A DNA stretch of 64,000 nucleotides from Burkholderiales bacterium (GTDB lineage: Bacteria; Pseudomonadota; Gammaproteobacteria; Burkholderiales; Burkholderiaceae_C), in NCBI GenBank assembly GCA_028872015.1, contig JAGWLO010000004.1, positions 1 through 64,000 on the forward strand, read 5' to 3'. Numbering within the stretch: position 1 is the first letter of the stretch; the number at the start of each line of letters is the position of its first letter. Below the pieces are notes generated by a model. That model saw nothing but the letters and a program-made list of their open reading frames with translations, had not been told where the DNA came from and did no database searches. Of the stretch, positions 9,244 to 21,105 are shown piece by piece. A program made the translations under genes and the position numbers.

Positions 9244-9687
9244 ATGGCACAGACCGCGGTCGAGTTCCACACCGGCATCGGCGACTGTGCGGTCTACGCC
9301 TGCCGGCTGTTGCGCAAGGCCTACCGCCGCGGGACGCGGCTGCTGCTGACGGCGCCGCCGGCGCGGCTGGCCGAGATCGACCGCGGGCTGTGGGTGCTGG
9401 ACGAGCGCGATTTCATTCCGCATCTGCGGCTGCCGGCGGCCGATGCAGGCCGGCTGGCGCGCACGCCGATCTGGCTGGCCGAGCACGCCGATGCGGTCGA
9501 CCCCGCGCCGGCCCTGCTGGTCAACGTGGGAGCCGGGGCGCCGGCCCGGCCCGCCGCCTTCGAGCGCCTGATCGAGATCGTGGGCCTGGAGCCCGACGAG
9601 GTCGAGCGCGGCCGTGCCCGCTGGCGCGCCTACCGGGCCGCCCAACTGCCCGTCACGCACCATGTCGGCCTGGCCGCGCGCGACTGA
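9244..9687 (+). CDS. holC: DNA polymerase III chi subunit
   Basis: VEFHTGIGDCAVYACRLLRKAYRRGTRLLLTAPPARLAEIDRGLWVLDERDFIPHLR; position after pepA. Confidence 0.92.
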   Translation: MAQTAVEFHTGIGDCAVYACRLLRKAYRRGTRLLLTAPPARLAEIDRGLWVLDERDFIPHLRLPAADAGRLARTPIWLAEHADAVDPAPALLVNVGAGAPARPAAFERLIEIVGLEPDEVERGRARWRAYRAAQLPVTHHVGLAARD

Positions 9688-10114
9688 CGAGCGGCCGGTC
9701 AGCGTCGACCGGCTGCCCACGTTGACCGAGGTGGTCGAGTTGGATGCGCTGCCCGGGTGGCATGAGGCCGCCCCGGTGCCCGCGGCAGCGCCGGCGCAGG
9801 CCGAGCTGCCTGCCGTGCCGGCTGCCGAGTCCCCCGCCGAACGCACGGCCTGGCCGATCGATGCGCCGTCGGCATCGGCGTTGGCTGCCGCCGCGCCGCC
9901 CAGGTTCGACGAAGCGGTGCTGGTCGCGCTGGTGCTGGATGCGCTGGCCCCGCAGATCGACACCTTGTTCGAGCAGCGCCTGGGTGACGCGCTGGCGCCT
10001 GCCTTGGCGCGCGCGGCCGAAGGACTGATCCGCGAGACCCGTGACGAACTCGGTCCGCTGCTGCGCGCGCTGGTGCAGGATGCGGTGCGGCGCGCACTGG
10101 ACGAGCTGCGCTGA
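9662..10114 (+). CDS. Hypothetical Ala/Pro-rich protein
   Basis: Overlaps holC 3' end by about 26 bp; MSAWPRATDERPVSVDRLPTLTEVVELDALPGWHEAAP...; C-terminal LIRETRDELGPLLRALVQDAVRRALDELR; start codon uncertain. Confidence 0.65.
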   Translation: MSAWPRATDERPVSVDRLPTLTEVVELDALPGWHEAAPVPAAAPAQAELPAVPAAESPAERTAWPIDAPSASALAAAAPPRFDEAVLVALVLDALAPQIDTLFEQRLGDALAPALARAAEGLIRETRDELGPLLRALVQDAVRRALDELR

Positions 10115-10200
10115 GCCCTGCACCCTTGGGGTATCGTCCGCGCCTTCATGGTTTGTTCCCGGCTGCCATGGCGGCCGCTTTTCATTTCGGAGAACTACCG

Positions 10201-11343
10201 ATGCAACGCACACTGAATTCGCTGATTGCCGCCGCGGCGCTGGCACTGGCCGGGCCGGCGCTGGCGCAGGACCTGGTGGTGAAGATCGGCCACGTCGCGC
10301 CCACCAGCGGCCCGCAGGCCGACCTGGGCAAGGACAACGAGAACGGCGCCCGCATGGCCATCGACGAACTCAACGCCAAGGGCGTGATGATCGGCGGCAA
10401 GAAGGCCAGGTTCGTGCTGCTGGCCGAAGACGATGCGGCCGATCCGAAGCAGGGCACGGCCGCAGCGCAGAAGCTGGTGGACGAAGGCGTCAACGGTGTC
10501 ATCGGGCACCTGAACTCGGGCACCTCGATCCCGGCTTCGCGCATCTACAGCGATGCCGGCATCCCGCAAATCAGCCCCTCGTCGACGAGCCCGAAATACA
10601 CGCACCAAGGCTACAAGACCACCTTTCGCGTGGTCGCCAACGACATGCAGCTTGGCGGTACGCTGGGGCGTTATGCCTACAACCAGCTCAAGGGCCGCTC
10701 GGTCGCCGTGATCGACGACCGCAGCGCCTACGGCCAGGGCGTGGCCGACGAGTTTGCCAAGGGCCTGGAAACCTCGGGCGGCAAGGTCGTCGCGCGCCAG
10801 TACACCAACGACAAGGCGACCGACTTCACCGCCATCCTGACCGCCATCAAGGCCAAGAACCCCGACATCATCTTCTACGGCGGCATGGACGCACAGGCCG
10901 GGCCGATGCTGCGCCAGATGAAGCAGCTGGGCATCCATGCCAAGCTGGTCGGCGGCGACGGCATCTGCACCGCGCGGCTGCCCGAGCTGGCGGCGGGCAG
11001 CATGGCCGACGGCCAGGTCATCTGCGCCGAGGCCGGTGGCGTGGACCCCGCGGGGCGCAAGGCGCTGGAGGACTTCAAGGCCGCGTACAAGAAGAAGTTC
11101 GGCACCGACGTGCAGATCTACGCGCCCTACGTCTACGACGCCGTCAACGTGATGGTGGCGGCCATGGTCAAGGCCGGCTCGGCCGACCCGGCCAAGTACC
11201 TGCCCGTGCTGGCCAAGACCACCGACTACAAGGGCGTGACCGGCACGATCTCGTTCGACCCGTTCGGCGACATCAAGAACGGCGCGCTCACGCTCTACAC
11301 CTACAAGGGCGGCAAGCGCTCCGAGATCGAGGTCGTGCACTGA
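10201..11343 (+). CDS. Branched-chain amino acid ABC transporter substrate-binding protein (LivK-like)
   Basis: Signal peptide MQRTLNSLIAAAALALAGPALAQ; VKIGHVAPTSGPQADLGKDNENGARMAIDELNAKG; periplasmic binding type 1 fold. Confidence 0.95.
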   Translation: MQRTLNSLIAAAALALAGPALAQDLVVKIGHVAPTSGPQADLGKDNENGARMAIDELNAKGVMIGGKKARFVLLAEDDAADPKQGTAAAQKLVDEGVNGVIGHLNSGTSIPASRIYSDAGIPQISPSSTSPKYTHQGYKTTFRVVANDMQLGGTLGRYAYNQLKGRSVAVIDDRSAYGQGVADEFAKGLETSGGKVVARQYTNDKATDFTAILTAIKAKNPDIIFYGGMDAQAGPMLRQMKQLGIHAKLVGGDGICTARLPELAAGSMADGQVICAEAGGVDPAGRKALEDFKAAYKKKFGTDVQIYAPYVYDAVNVMVAAMVKAGSADPAKYLPVLAKTTDYKGVTGTISFDPFGDIKNGALTLYTYKGGKRSEIEVVH

Positions 11344-11390
11344 TCCCGGGGTCCGGGCGCGCCGGCCACTGCGGCGGCGCGACCAGCGAA

Positions 11391-11418
11391 AAGCCCGCCG
11401 GTAGGCGGGCTTCTTTGT
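11391..11418 (+). terminator. Rho-independent terminator
   Basis: Perfect 9-bp stem AAGCCCGCC-GGTA-GGCGGGCTT followed by CTTTGT; after the substrate-binding protein gene. Confidence 0.85.
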
Positions 11419-11449
11419 CTCAAGACGGGCCGCGCGGAGGCGGCCGGCC

Positions 11450-11620
11450 TTACTTGAGCTTCACTTCCTTGTAGAGCACGTGCTTGCGTGCCTTGGGATC
11501 GAACTTCAGGAACTCGAGCTTCTCGGGCGTGGTCTTCTTGTTCTTGCTCGTGGTGTAGAAGTGCCCGGTGCCGGCGCTCGACTCCAGCTTGATCTTCTCG
11601 CGTCCGCCTTTGCTGGCCAT
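11450..11620 (-). CDS. rpmG: 50S ribosomal protein L33 (absent from supplied ORF track)
   Basis: Translated by hand: [56 protein letters not shown], 56 aa. Confidence 0.97.
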   Translation of the reverse strand: MASKGGREKIKLESSAGTGHFYTTSKNKKTTPEKLEFLKFDPKARKHVLYKEVKLK

Positions 11621-11637
11621 GCTGTTCTCCTAGACGG

Positions 11638-11871
11638 TTAGATTTCGCCGCGGGCCCGGAGGTCGGCGACGACCTTCTCGATGCCCACCTTGTCGATCAG
11701 GCGCAGCGCCGCGTTGCTGATGCGCAGCCGGATCCAGCGGTTCTCGCCCTCGACCCAGAAGCGTCGGTACTGCAGGTTCGGCAGGAACCGGCGCTTGGTC
11801 TTGTTGTTCGCATGCGAGACGTTGTTGCCCACCATCGGGCGCTTGCCGGTGACTTGACAGACGCGTGCCAT
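11638..11871 (-). CDS. rpmB: 50S ribosomal protein L28
   Basis: [77 protein letters not shown]. Confidence 0.98.
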   Translation of the reverse strand: MARVCQVTGKRPMVGNNVSHANNKTKRRFLPNLQYRRFWVEGENRWIRLRISNAALRLIDKVGIEKVVADLRARGEI

Positions 11872-11957
11872 GACGCTTCTCCAGTTGTTGTTGCTGCGGC
11901 CGGCGGCGCACGACGCTGCGCTGCAGCCGGCAAAGCCCGCGATTATAACCAGACTGC

Positions 11958-13142
<1,185 letters not shown>

Positions 13143-13148
13143 CTATCG

Positions 13149-13817
13149 ATGTCGATGCTGTCCAACCTGGACCTGATCCGCCGTGTCCCGCTGTTCTCCA
13201 TGCTCACCGCCGAGCAGGCGCAGGCGATCGCCGACAGCGTCGTCAAGCGCCGCTTCCGGCGCGGCGAACTCGTGGTCGAGCAGGGACGCAAGAGCAACTC
13301 GCTGTTCATCCTGCTCAACGGCCGGGCCCGCGTGCTCACCGCCGACCAGCGCGGGCGCGAGGTCATCCTGGCGGTGCTCGAGTCGGGCGACTACGTGGGC
13401 GAGATGAGCCTGATCGACAACGAGCCGCATTCGGCCACGGTGCGGGCCGAGATCCAGACCGACATGCTGGTGCTCTCGCGCAGCGACTTCGCGCGCTGCC
13501 TGCCCGAGCATTCGACGCTGGCCTACGGCATCCTGCGCGGCCTGGTGCGGCGGCTGCGCAATGCCGATCGCCAGATCGAGTCGCTGGCCCTGCTCGACGT
13601 CTACGGCCGTGTGGCGCGCACCCTGCTGGACATGGCCGAGGACATCGACGAGGTGAAGATCATCCGCCACAAGGTCAGCCGCCAGGACATGGCCAAGGTG
13701 GTGGGCGCCTCGCGCGAGATGGTCAGCCGGGTGATGAAGGATCTCGAAGAGCGCGGCGTCATCGAGACCCAGGACAACGGCTCGGTCATCATCAAGGAAC
13801 GCCTGGCCAACGAGTGA
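13149..13817 (+). CDS. Crp/Fnr family transcriptional regulator
   Basis: cNMP-binding-like domain ([19 protein letters not shown]) and [31 protein letters not shown]. Confidence 0.93.
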   Translation: MSMLSNLDLIRRVPLFSMLTAEQAQAIADSVVKRRFRRGELVVEQGRKSNSLFILLNGRARVLTADQRGREVILAVLESGDYVGEMSLIDNEPHSATVRAEIQTDMLVLSRSDFARCLPEHSTLAYGILRGLVRRLRNADRQIESLALLDVYGRVARTLLDMAEDIDEVKIIRHKVSRQDMAKVVGASREMVSRVMKDLEERGVIETQDNGSVIIKERLANE

Positions 13818-13869
13818 GGCGGCGCTGCGCCGGGCCCGGCAGCCGGGGCCTTCGGCCACAATGCGCGGC

Positions 13870-16194
13870 ATGAGTTTTCCCCTCGGTTCCATCGGCGCCG
13901 ACGGCGCCCCCGCAGGCCCCGTGCTGGCCGGCGACGCGCTGCAGCGCTGGCGCCGCAAGGCCTGGCTGGTGGCCGGCGCGCTGGGCTGGTGGCTGTTCGT
14001 GCTGGCGATGGTGACCCACAGCGCGGGTGATGCTGCCTTCACCACCTCGGGCACGGGCGGCCCGGTGGCCAACAAGGCCGGCCTGCTGGGCGCGCGCGTC
14101 TCCGACATGGTGTACTTCCTGTTCGGCTTCTCGGCCTGGTGGCTGGTGCCGGTGGGCCTGCGCGCATGGCTGTCGGCGCTGGCGCGGCTGATGCGCGGCG
14201 CGCCGCCCGCCGAGCCGCCGGCGCGCACGCTGTTCTGGCTCGGGCTGGTGCTGCTGCTGGCCTCGAGCTGCGCCCTCGAGTGGACGCGCCTGTACCGCTG
14301 GGAAGACCTGCTGCCCGGCCACGCCGGCGGCGTGCTGGGCTACACGCTGGGGCCGCTGTCGATGCGCTGGCTGGGATTCGCCGGCTCGGGCGTGCTGTGG
14401 ATCGCCGGGCTGGTCTGCGGCTCGGCGCTGGCGCTGCGCTTTTCGTGGCTGGACTGGGCCGAGCGCATCGGCCGCCAGTTCGAGCGCCTGCGCGAATCGC
14501 GCCAGGGCCGCCAGGAAGCCGAGGAAGACCGCCGCCTGGGCGAGCTCGCCGCGCGCGAGCGCGAACAGGTGGTCGAGGTGCAGCGCCAGATCGAGGGCGA
14601 GCCGAGCGAGCCGCGCGCCCTGGTGATCGAGCCCGCGCTGGCCGCGATTCCGAAATCGCAACGCGTGGCCAAGGAACGCCAGCAGCCGCTTTTCGTCGAG
14701 CTGGTGGACACCAAGCTGCCGCAGGTCGACCTCCTCGATGCCGCCGGTGGCACGCGCCAGGACACCGTCACGCCCGAGGCGATCGAGATGACCTCGCGCC
14801 TGATCGAGAAGAAGCTCAAGGACTTCGGCGTCGAGGTGCGCGTGGTCGCGGCCTCGCCCGGCCCCGTGATCACGCGCTACGAGATCGAGCCGGCCACGGG
14901 CGTGAAGGGCGCGCAGGTGGTGAACCTGGCGCGCGACCTGGCGCGCTCGCTGTCGCTGGTGAGCATCCGCGTGGTCGAAGTCATCCCGGGCCGCACCACC
15001 ATGGCGCTGGAGCTGCCCAACGCGCGGCGGCAGTCGATCCGGCTGTCCGAGATCCTGGGCTCGGAGGTCTACAACGCCTCGGGCTCGCTGCTGACGCTGG
15101 GCCTGGGCAAGGACATCGTCGGCAACCCGGTGGTGGCCGACCTGGCGAAGATGCCGCACTGCCTGGTCGCGGGCACCACCGGCGCGGGCAAGAGCGTGGG
15201 CATCAACGCGATGATCCTGAGCCTGCTCTACAAGGCCGAGGCGCGCGACGTGCGCCTGATCCTGATCGACCCGAAGATGCTCGAGATGAGCGTGTACGAG
15301 GACATCCCGCACCTGCTGGCGCCGGTGGTCACCGACATGAAGCAGGCGGCCAACGCGCTGAACTGGTGCGTGGGCGAGATGGAACGCCGCTACAAGCTGC
15401 TGAGCAAGCTGGGCGTGCGCAACCTGGCCGGCTACAACAAGAAGATCGCCGAGGCGGCCGAGCGCGGTGAAAAGCTGCCCAACCCGTTCAGCCTGACGCC
15501 GGACGAGCCCGAACCGCTGGACCGCCTGCCGCACGTGGTGGTGGTGATCGACGAACTCGCCGACCTGATGATGGTGGTGGGCAAGAAGATCGAGGAGCTC
15601 ATCGCGCGCCTGGCGCAGAAGGCGCGTGCCGCCGGCATCCACCTGATCCTGGCCACGCAAAGGCCCAGCGTGGACGTGATCACCGGCCTCATCAAGGCCA
15701 ACATTCCCACCCGCCTGAGCTTCCAGGTCAGCAGCAAGATCGACAGCCGCACCATCCTCGACCAGATGGGCGCCGAGGCGCTGCTGGGCCAGGGCGACAT
15801 GCTGTACCTGGCCCCCGGCGGCGGCCTGCCGATGCGCGTGCACGGTGCCTTTGTCAGCGACGACGAGGTGCACCGCGTTGTGAACTACCTGAAGACCCAG
15901 GGCGAGCCGAACTACGTCGAGGGCATCCTCGAAGGCGGCGTGCTCGACGGCGAGGCCGAGGCCGGCGCCGGGGGCAGTGGCAGTGCGGGCGGCGAGGGCG
16001 ACACGATGTACGACAACGCAGTGGCGGTGGTGTTGCAGCACAAGCGGGCCTCGATCTCGCTGGTGCAGCGGCACCTGCGCATCGGCTACAACCGCGCGGC
16101 GCGGCTGCTGGAGCAGATGGAGCAATCGGGGCTGGTCTCGGCGATGGGCCACAACGGCAACCGCGACATCCTCGTGCCCCGGCGCGAAGAATGA
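13870..16194 (+). CDS. ftsK: DNA translocase FtsK
   Basis: Four N-terminal TM segments, Walker [74 protein letters not shown]-terminal gamma domain. Confidence 0.97.
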   Translation: MSFPLGSIGADGAPAGPVLAGDALQRWRRKAWLVAGALGWWLFVLAMVTHSAGDAAFTTSGTGGPVANKAGLLGARVSDMVYFLFGFSAWWLVPVGLRAWLSALARLMRGAPPAEPPARTLFWLGLVLLLASSCALEWTRLYRWEDLLPGHAGGVLGYTLGPLSMRWLGFAGSGVLWIAGLVCGSALALRFSWLDWAERIGRQFERLRESRQGRQEAEEDRRLGELAAREREQVVEVQRQIEGEPSEPRALVIEPALAAIPKSQRVAKERQQPLFVELVDTKLPQVDLLDAAGGTRQDTVTPEAIEMTSRLIEKKLKDFGVEVRVVAASPGPVITRYEIEPATGVKGAQVVNLARDLARSLSLVSIRVVEVIPGRTTMALELPNARRQSIRLSEILGSEVYNASGSLLTLGLGKDIVGNPVVADLAKMPHCLVAGTTGAGKSVGINAMILSLLYKAEARDVRLILIDPKMLEMSVYEDIPHLLAPVVTDMKQAANALNWCVGEMERRYKLLSKLGVRNLAGYNKKIAEAAERGEKLPNPFSLTPDEPEPLDRLPHVVVVIDELADLMMVVGKKIEELIARLAQKARAAGIHLILATQRPSVDVITGLIKANIPTRLSFQVSSKIDSRTILDQMGAEALLGQGDMLYLAPGGGLPMRVHGAFVSDDEVHRVVNYLKTQGEPNYVEGILEGGVLDGEAEAGAGGSGSAGGEGDTMYDNAVAVVLQHKRASISLVQRHLRIGYNRAARLLEQMEQSGLVSAMGHNGNRDILVPRREE

Positions 16195-16817
16195 GCCCGC
16201 GCCGCCACTTCCTGCAGGCGTTGCTGGGCGCGGGGCTGGCCGTCGGCGCCGGTGCCGCCCGGGCCGACGCGGTCGATGCGCTGCGCGCCTTCATCCGCGA
16301 CGTGCACAGCGGCCGCGCCGCCTTCACGCAGACCGTGACCTCGGTCGACGGTGCACGCAAGAAGGTGTCCAGCGGCGAGTTCGAGTTCCAGCGCCCGAAC
16401 CGCTTCCGTTTCGAATACCTGCGGCCCTATGAACAGCTCATCGTGGCCGACGGCAGCCAGGTCTGGATCTACGACCCCGGGCTCGACCAGGTCAGCACCC
16501 GGCCGCTGGGCCAGGCGCTGGGGGCCACGCCGGCAGCGCTGCTGGCCGGCGGCTCGCTCGACGAGCAGTTCAACCTGGCCGCGCAGCCCAGCAGCGACGG
16601 CACCGACTGGGTGCTGGCCACGCCCAAGGTCAAGGACGGCCCCTTCCAGAGCATGCGCGTCGGCTTCAAGGGCGGCGCGCTGACCGCAGTCGAGATCGTC
16701 GACAGCTTCGGCCAGCACTCCGAGCTTCGGTTCTCGGCCTTCCAGGCCAACGTCGCGCTGCCGCCCGAGCGCTTCCGCTTCACGCCCCCCGACGGGGCCG
16801 ACGTGATCCGGCCTTGA
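16191..16817 (+). CDS. lolA: Outer membrane lipoprotein chaperone LolA
   Basis: [67 protein letters not shown] overlap with ftsK. Confidence 0.96.
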   Translation: MSPRRHFLQALLGAGLAVGAGAARADAVDALRAFIRDVHSGRAAFTQTVTSVDGARKKVSSGEFEFQRPNRFRFEYLRPYEQLIVADGSQVWIYDPGLDQVSTRPLGQALGATPAALLAGGSLDEQFNLAAQPSSDGTDWVLATPKVKDGPFQSMRVGFKGGALTAVEIVDSFGQHSELRFSAFQANVALPPERFRFTPPDGADVIRP

Positions 16818-16828
16818 CGCCCCCGCCG

Positions 16829-18184
16829 ATGGCGCCGCAGGCGGCCCTGTTCGACGAGGCGGCGGCCGTTGCGGCGACGGCGCCGCTGGCCGAGCGCCTG
16901 CGCCCGCGTCACCTCGACGAGGTGGTGGGCCAGGCGCACCTGCTCGGGCCCGGGCGGCCGCTGCGGGTGGCCTTCGAGTCGCGCCGGCTGCCCTCGATGC
17001 TGCTGTGGGGCCCGCCCGGCGTCGGCAAGACGACGCTGGCACGGCTGCTGGCCGGCGCCACGGGCGCCCACTTCATCGTGCTGTCGGCGGTGCTGGCGGG
17101 GGTGAAGGACATCCGCGACGCGGTCGAGCAGGCCGGCGCCCTGCGCGCCCAGGGCCGGGCCACGGTGGTCTTCGTCGACGAGGTGCACCGCTTCAACAAG
17201 GCGCAGCAGGACGCCTTCCTGCCGCATGTCGAGTCGGGCCTGTTCAGCTTCATCGGCGCCACCACCGAGAACCCCTCGTTCGAGGTCAACTCGGCGCTGC
17301 TGTCACGCGCCACCGTGCACGTGCTCGAGCCGCTGGGCGAGGCCGAGCTCGACCGATTGCTGGGGCGCGCCGAAGCCGTGCTCGGCGCGCCGCCGTTGAC
17401 GCCGGGCGCGCGCAGCGCGCTGCTGTCGCATGCCGACGGCGACGCGCGGCGGCTGCTCAACGCCTACGAGAACCTGGCCGCCGCCCACGTCGGTGCGACG
17501 CTGCTGGACGAGGCCCGGCTCGAGGCCACGCTGGGCGCGCTGCTGCGCCGCGGCGACAAGGGCGGCGACGTCTTCTACGACCTGATATCGGCGCTGCACA
17601 AGTCGGTGCGCGGCTCCGACCCCGACGCCGCGCTGTACTGGCTGGCGCGCCTGCTCGACGCCGGCGCCGACCCGCGCTACGCGGCGCGCCGGCTGCTGCG
17701 CATGGCCACCGAGGACATCGGCCTGGCCGACCCGCGCGCGCTGCGTCTGGCGCTGGACGCGACCGAGGTGTTCGAGCGCCTGGGCTCGCCCGAGGGCGAA
17801 CTCGCCCTGGCCCAGGCCGCGGTGTACCTGGCGGTGGCGCCCAAGTCCAACGCCGTCTACAAGGCCTGGGGCGCGGTGCGCGAGCAGGTGCAGGGCGAGG
17901 GCTCGCGTCCGGTGCCGATGCACTTGCGCAATGCGCCCACCCGGCTGATGCAGGGCCTGGGCCACGGCGACGGCTACCGCTACGCCCACGACGAGCCCGG
18001 CGCCTATGCCGCGGGCGAGCGCTACCTGCCCGACGGGCTGGTCGGCCGGCGCTTCTACGAGCCGGTGCCGCGCGGGCTCGAGCAGCGCATCGGCGAGCGC
18101 CTGGCGGCGCTGCGCGAGCAGGACGCGGCCGCGTCGGCCGTGCCCGGCGCAGCCCCGCCGCCGGCGGCCGAAGCCGCGCCCTGA
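16829..18184 (+). CDS. rarA: Replication-associated recombination protein A (AAA ATPase)
   Basis: [27 protein letters not shown]; Walker [39 protein letters not shown]. Confidence 0.96.
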   Translation: MAPQAALFDEAAAVAATAPLAERLRPRHLDEVVGQAHLLGPGRPLRVAFESRRLPSMLLWGPPGVGKTTLARLLAGATGAHFIVLSAVLAGVKDIRDAVEQAGALRAQGRATVVFVDEVHRFNKAQQDAFLPHVESGLFSFIGATTENPSFEVNSALLSRATVHVLEPLGEAELDRLLGRAEAVLGAPPLTPGARSALLSHADGDARRLLNAYENLAAAHVGATLLDEARLEATLGALLRRGDKGGDVFYDLISALHKSVRGSDPDAALYWLARLLDAGADPRYAARRLLRMATEDIGLADPRALRLALDATEVFERLGSPEGELALAQAAVYLAVAPKSNAVYKAWGAVREQVQGEGSRPVPMHLRNAPTRLMQGLGHGDGYRYAHDEPGAYAAGERYLPDGLVGRRFYEPVPRGLEQRIGERLAALREQDAAASAVPGAAPPPAAEAAP

Positions 18185-18313
18185 ACCCGCGCGGGCCGCA
18201 CCTACAATCCGCGCCCAACGCCGGCCGCCCGCCGGCGGCGCGGCACCGGCAAGGCCAGCTTCCTGCACGGCGTCGGGCGGGCTCGCGGCGGGCCCGGGCA
18301 CCCACCAAGCGAC

Positions 18314-19237
18314 ATGCAGACCTTCCTCCAGCAGATCATCAACGGGCTCGTGCTCGGCAGCATGTACGCCCTGGTCGCGCTGGGCTACACCATGGTGTAC
18401 GGCATCATCAACCTCATCAACTTCGCCCACGGCGAGGTGCTGATGGTGGGGGCACTCACCAGCTGGACCGTGGTCACGCTGCTGGCCGGCTCGGGCCTGC
18501 CGGGCTGGCTGCTGATGCTGATCTCGCTGCTGTGCGCGGTGATCGTCTGCGCAGCGCTGAACTTCACGATCGAGAAGCTGGCCTACCGGCCGCTGCGCAA
18601 GGCGCCGCGGCTGGCGCCGCTGATCACCGCCATGGGCATGAGCCTGCTGCTGCAGACGCTGGCCATGATCATCTGGAAGCCCGACCCCAAGCCCTACCCG
18701 CAGCTGCTGCCGGCCACGCCGATCAGCCTGGGCGGCCCCGTGATCACGGTCACGCAATGCCTGATCCTGCTGCTGACGGTGGTGGTGCTGGCGGGGCTGA
18801 GCGTGCTCGTCAACCGCACGCGGCTGGGGCGTGCGATGCGGGCCACGGCCGAGAACCCGCGCGTGGCCGCGCTGATGGGCGTGCACCCCGACCGCGTGAT
18901 CTCGGCCACCTTCGTCATCGGCGCCGCACTGGCCGCGCTGGCCGGCGTGATGTGGGCCGCCAACTACGGCACCGTGCAGCACACCATGGGCTTCCTGCCC
19001 GGGCTGAAGGCCTTCACCGCGGCGGTGCTGGGCGGCATCGGCAACCTGGCCGGCGCGGTGGTGGGGGCGCTGCTGCTGGGCCTGGTCGAGGCACTGGCCG
19101 CGGGCTACCTGGGGCCGCTGACGGGCGGTGTGCTGGGCAGCCAGTACGCCGACATCTTCGCCTTCGTGGCCCTCATCCTGGTGCTCACGCTGCGGCCCTC
19201 GGGGCTGCTGGGTGAGCGCGTGGCCGACCGGGCCTGA
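18314..19237 (+). CDS. livH: Branched-chain amino acid ABC transporter permease (LivH)
   Basis: MQTFLQQIINGLVLGSMYALVALGYTMVYGIINLINFAHGEVLMVGALTSW. Confidence 0.95.
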   Translation: MQTFLQQIINGLVLGSMYALVALGYTMVYGIINLINFAHGEVLMVGALTSWTVVTLLAGSGLPGWLLMLISLLCAVIVCAALNFTIEKLAYRPLRKAPRLAPLITAMGMSLLLQTLAMIIWKPDPKPYPQLLPATPISLGGPVITVTQCLILLLTVVVLAGLSVLVNRTRLGRAMRATAENPRVAALMGVHPDRVISATFVIGAALAALAGVMWAANYGTVQHTMGFLPGLKAFTAAVLGGIGNLAGAVVGALLLGLVEALAAGYLGPLTGGVLGSQYADIFAFVALILVLTLRPSGLLGERVADRA

Positions 19238-19241
19238 AGCG

Positions 19242-20330
19242 ATGCCGATGCGCAGGCTGGTCGTCTTCGGGCTGTGCGCGCTGGCGCTGCTGGCGCTGCC
19301 GCTGCTGGTGGAGCCCTACGGCGCGGGCTGGGTGCGCATCATGGCCAACGCCCTGCTGTACGTGATGCTGGCCCTGGGGCTGAACATCGTGGTCGGCTAC
19401 GCCGGGCTGCTCGACCTGGGCTACGTCGCCTTCTACGCCGTGGGTGCGTACATGTACGCGCTGCTGGCCTCGCCGCAGCTGGTGGAGAACTTCGCCTGGA
19501 TCGCGCGCGCGCTGCCCGGCGGCATGCACACGCCCGTGTGGGCCGTGATCCCGCTGGCGGCCGGCCTGGCCGCCATCGCCGGCGTGCTGCTGGGCACCCC
19601 GGTGCTGAAGCTGCGCGGCGACTACCTGGCCATCGTCACGCTGGGCTTCGGCGAGATCATCCGGGTGTTCATGAACAACCTCGAGCAGCCGATCAACATC
19701 ACCAACGGCCCGCGCGGGCTGGACCGCATCGACCCGATGCACCTGTTCGGCTTCAGCTTCGGGCGCCCGCTGGCCATCGGCGACTACCGCATCCCGTCGG
19801 TGACGCTGTACTACTGGCTGTTCCTGGGGCTGGTGGTGCTGAGCGTGCTGATCTGCCAGCGCCTGCAGGCCTCGCGCATCGGCCGCGCCTGGATGGCGAT
19901 CCGCGAGGACGAAGTCGCGGCCAAGGCCATGGGCATCAACACCCGCAACATGAAGCTGCTGGCCTTCGGCATGGGCGCCACCTTCGGCGGCGTGGCCGGC
20001 TCCATGTTCGCGGCCTTCCAGGGCTTCGTCTCGCCCGAGTCGTTCAGCCTGCAGGAGAGCATCATGATCGTGGCCATGGTGGTGCTCGGCGGCATGGGCC
20101 ACATCCCGGGCGTGATCCTGGGCGCGGTGCTGCTGGCCTCGCTGCCCGAGGTGCTGCGCTACGCCGCCAGCCCGCTGCAGGATCTCACCGGCGGCCGGCT
20201 CGATCCCGCCATCCTGCGCCAGCTGCTGGTGGCGCTGGCCATGATCGGCATCATGCTGCTGCGCCCGCGCGGGCTGTGGCCGGCGCCCGAGCACGGCAAG
20301 TCCGCGGCGCCGCCGCCCCCCGGCGCCTGA
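19242..20330 (+). CDS. livM: Branched-chain amino acid ABC transporter permease (LivM)
   Basis: ALLYVMLALGLNIVVGYAGLLDLGYVAFYAVGAYMYALL; downstream of livH. Confidence 0.95.
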   Translation: MPMRRLVVFGLCALALLALPLLVEPYGAGWVRIMANALLYVMLALGLNIVVGYAGLLDLGYVAFYAVGAYMYALLASPQLVENFAWIARALPGGMHTPVWAVIPLAAGLAAIAGVLLGTPVLKLRGDYLAIVTLGFGEIIRVFMNNLEQPINITNGPRGLDRIDPMHLFGFSFGRPLAIGDYRIPSVTLYYWLFLGLVVLSVLICQRLQASRIGRAWMAIREDEVAAKAMGINTRNMKLLAFGMGATFGGVAGSMFAAFQGFVSPESFSLQESIMIVAMVVLGGMGHIPGVILGAVLLASLPEVLRYAASPLQDLTGGRLDPAILRQLLVALAMIGIMLLRPRGLWPAPEHGKSAAPPPPGA

Positions 20331-20332
20331 CG

Positions 20333-21103
20333 ATGGCCGAGACGGTGCTGCGGGTGCAGGGCGTCAGCAAGCGCTTCGGCGGCTTGCAGGCGCTGTCCGA
20401 CGTGGGCGTGCGCATCGAGGCGGGCCAGGTCTACGGCCTGATCGGCCCCAACGGCGCGGGCAAGACCACCTTCTTCAACGTCATCACGGGCCTGTATGCG
20501 CCCGATGCGGGCAGCTTCGAACTGGGCGGCCGGGCCTACCAGCCCAGCGCCGTTCACGAGGTGGCGCGGGCCGGCATCGCGCGCACGTTCCAGAACATCC
20601 GCCTGTTCGCCGAGATGACGGTGCTCGAGAACGTGATGGTGGGCCGCCACGTGCGCACGCGCTCGGGGCTGCTGGGGGCGGTGCTGCGCACGCCGGGCTT
20701 CCGCGCCGAGGAGGCGGCGATCGCGGCGCGCGCCCACGAGCTGCTGGCCTACGTGGGCATCGAGCGCTATGCCGACTACAAGGCGCGCACGCTGTCCTAC
20801 GGCGACCAGCGCCGGCTCGAGATTGCGCGCGCGCTGGCCACCGATCCGCGCCTGATCGCGCTCGACGAACCGGCCGCCGGCATGAACGCCACCGAGAAGA
20901 CGGTGCTGCGCGAGCTCATCGACCGCATCCGCGGCGACGGCCGCACCATCCTGCTGATCGAGCACGACGTGAAGCTGGTGATGGGCCTGTGCGACCGCGT
21001 CACGGTGCTCGACTACGGTCGCCCCATCGCCGAGGGCACGCCGGCCGAGGTGCAGCGCGACGCCAAGGTGATCGAGGCCTACCTCGGCCCGGGGCAGCAC
21101 TGA
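20333..21103 (+). CDS. livG: Branched-chain amino acid ABC transporter ATP-binding protein (LivG)
   Basis: GLIGPNGAGKTTFFNVITGLYAPDAG; LSYGDQRRLEIARALATDPRLIALDEPAAGMNATE. Confidence 0.95.
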   Translation: MAETVLRVQGVSKRFGGLQALSDVGVRIEAGQVYGLIGPNGAGKTTFFNVITGLYAPDAGSFELGGRAYQPSAVHEVARAGIARTFQNIRLFAEMTVLENVMVGRHVRTRSGLLGAVLRTPGFRAEEAAIAARAHELLAYVGIERYADYKARTLSYGDQRRLEIARALATDPRLIALDEPAAGMNATEKTVLRELIDRIRGDGRTILLIEHDVKLVMGLCDRVTVLDYGRPIAEGTPAEVQRDAKVIEAYLGPGQH

Positions 21104-21105
21104 CC

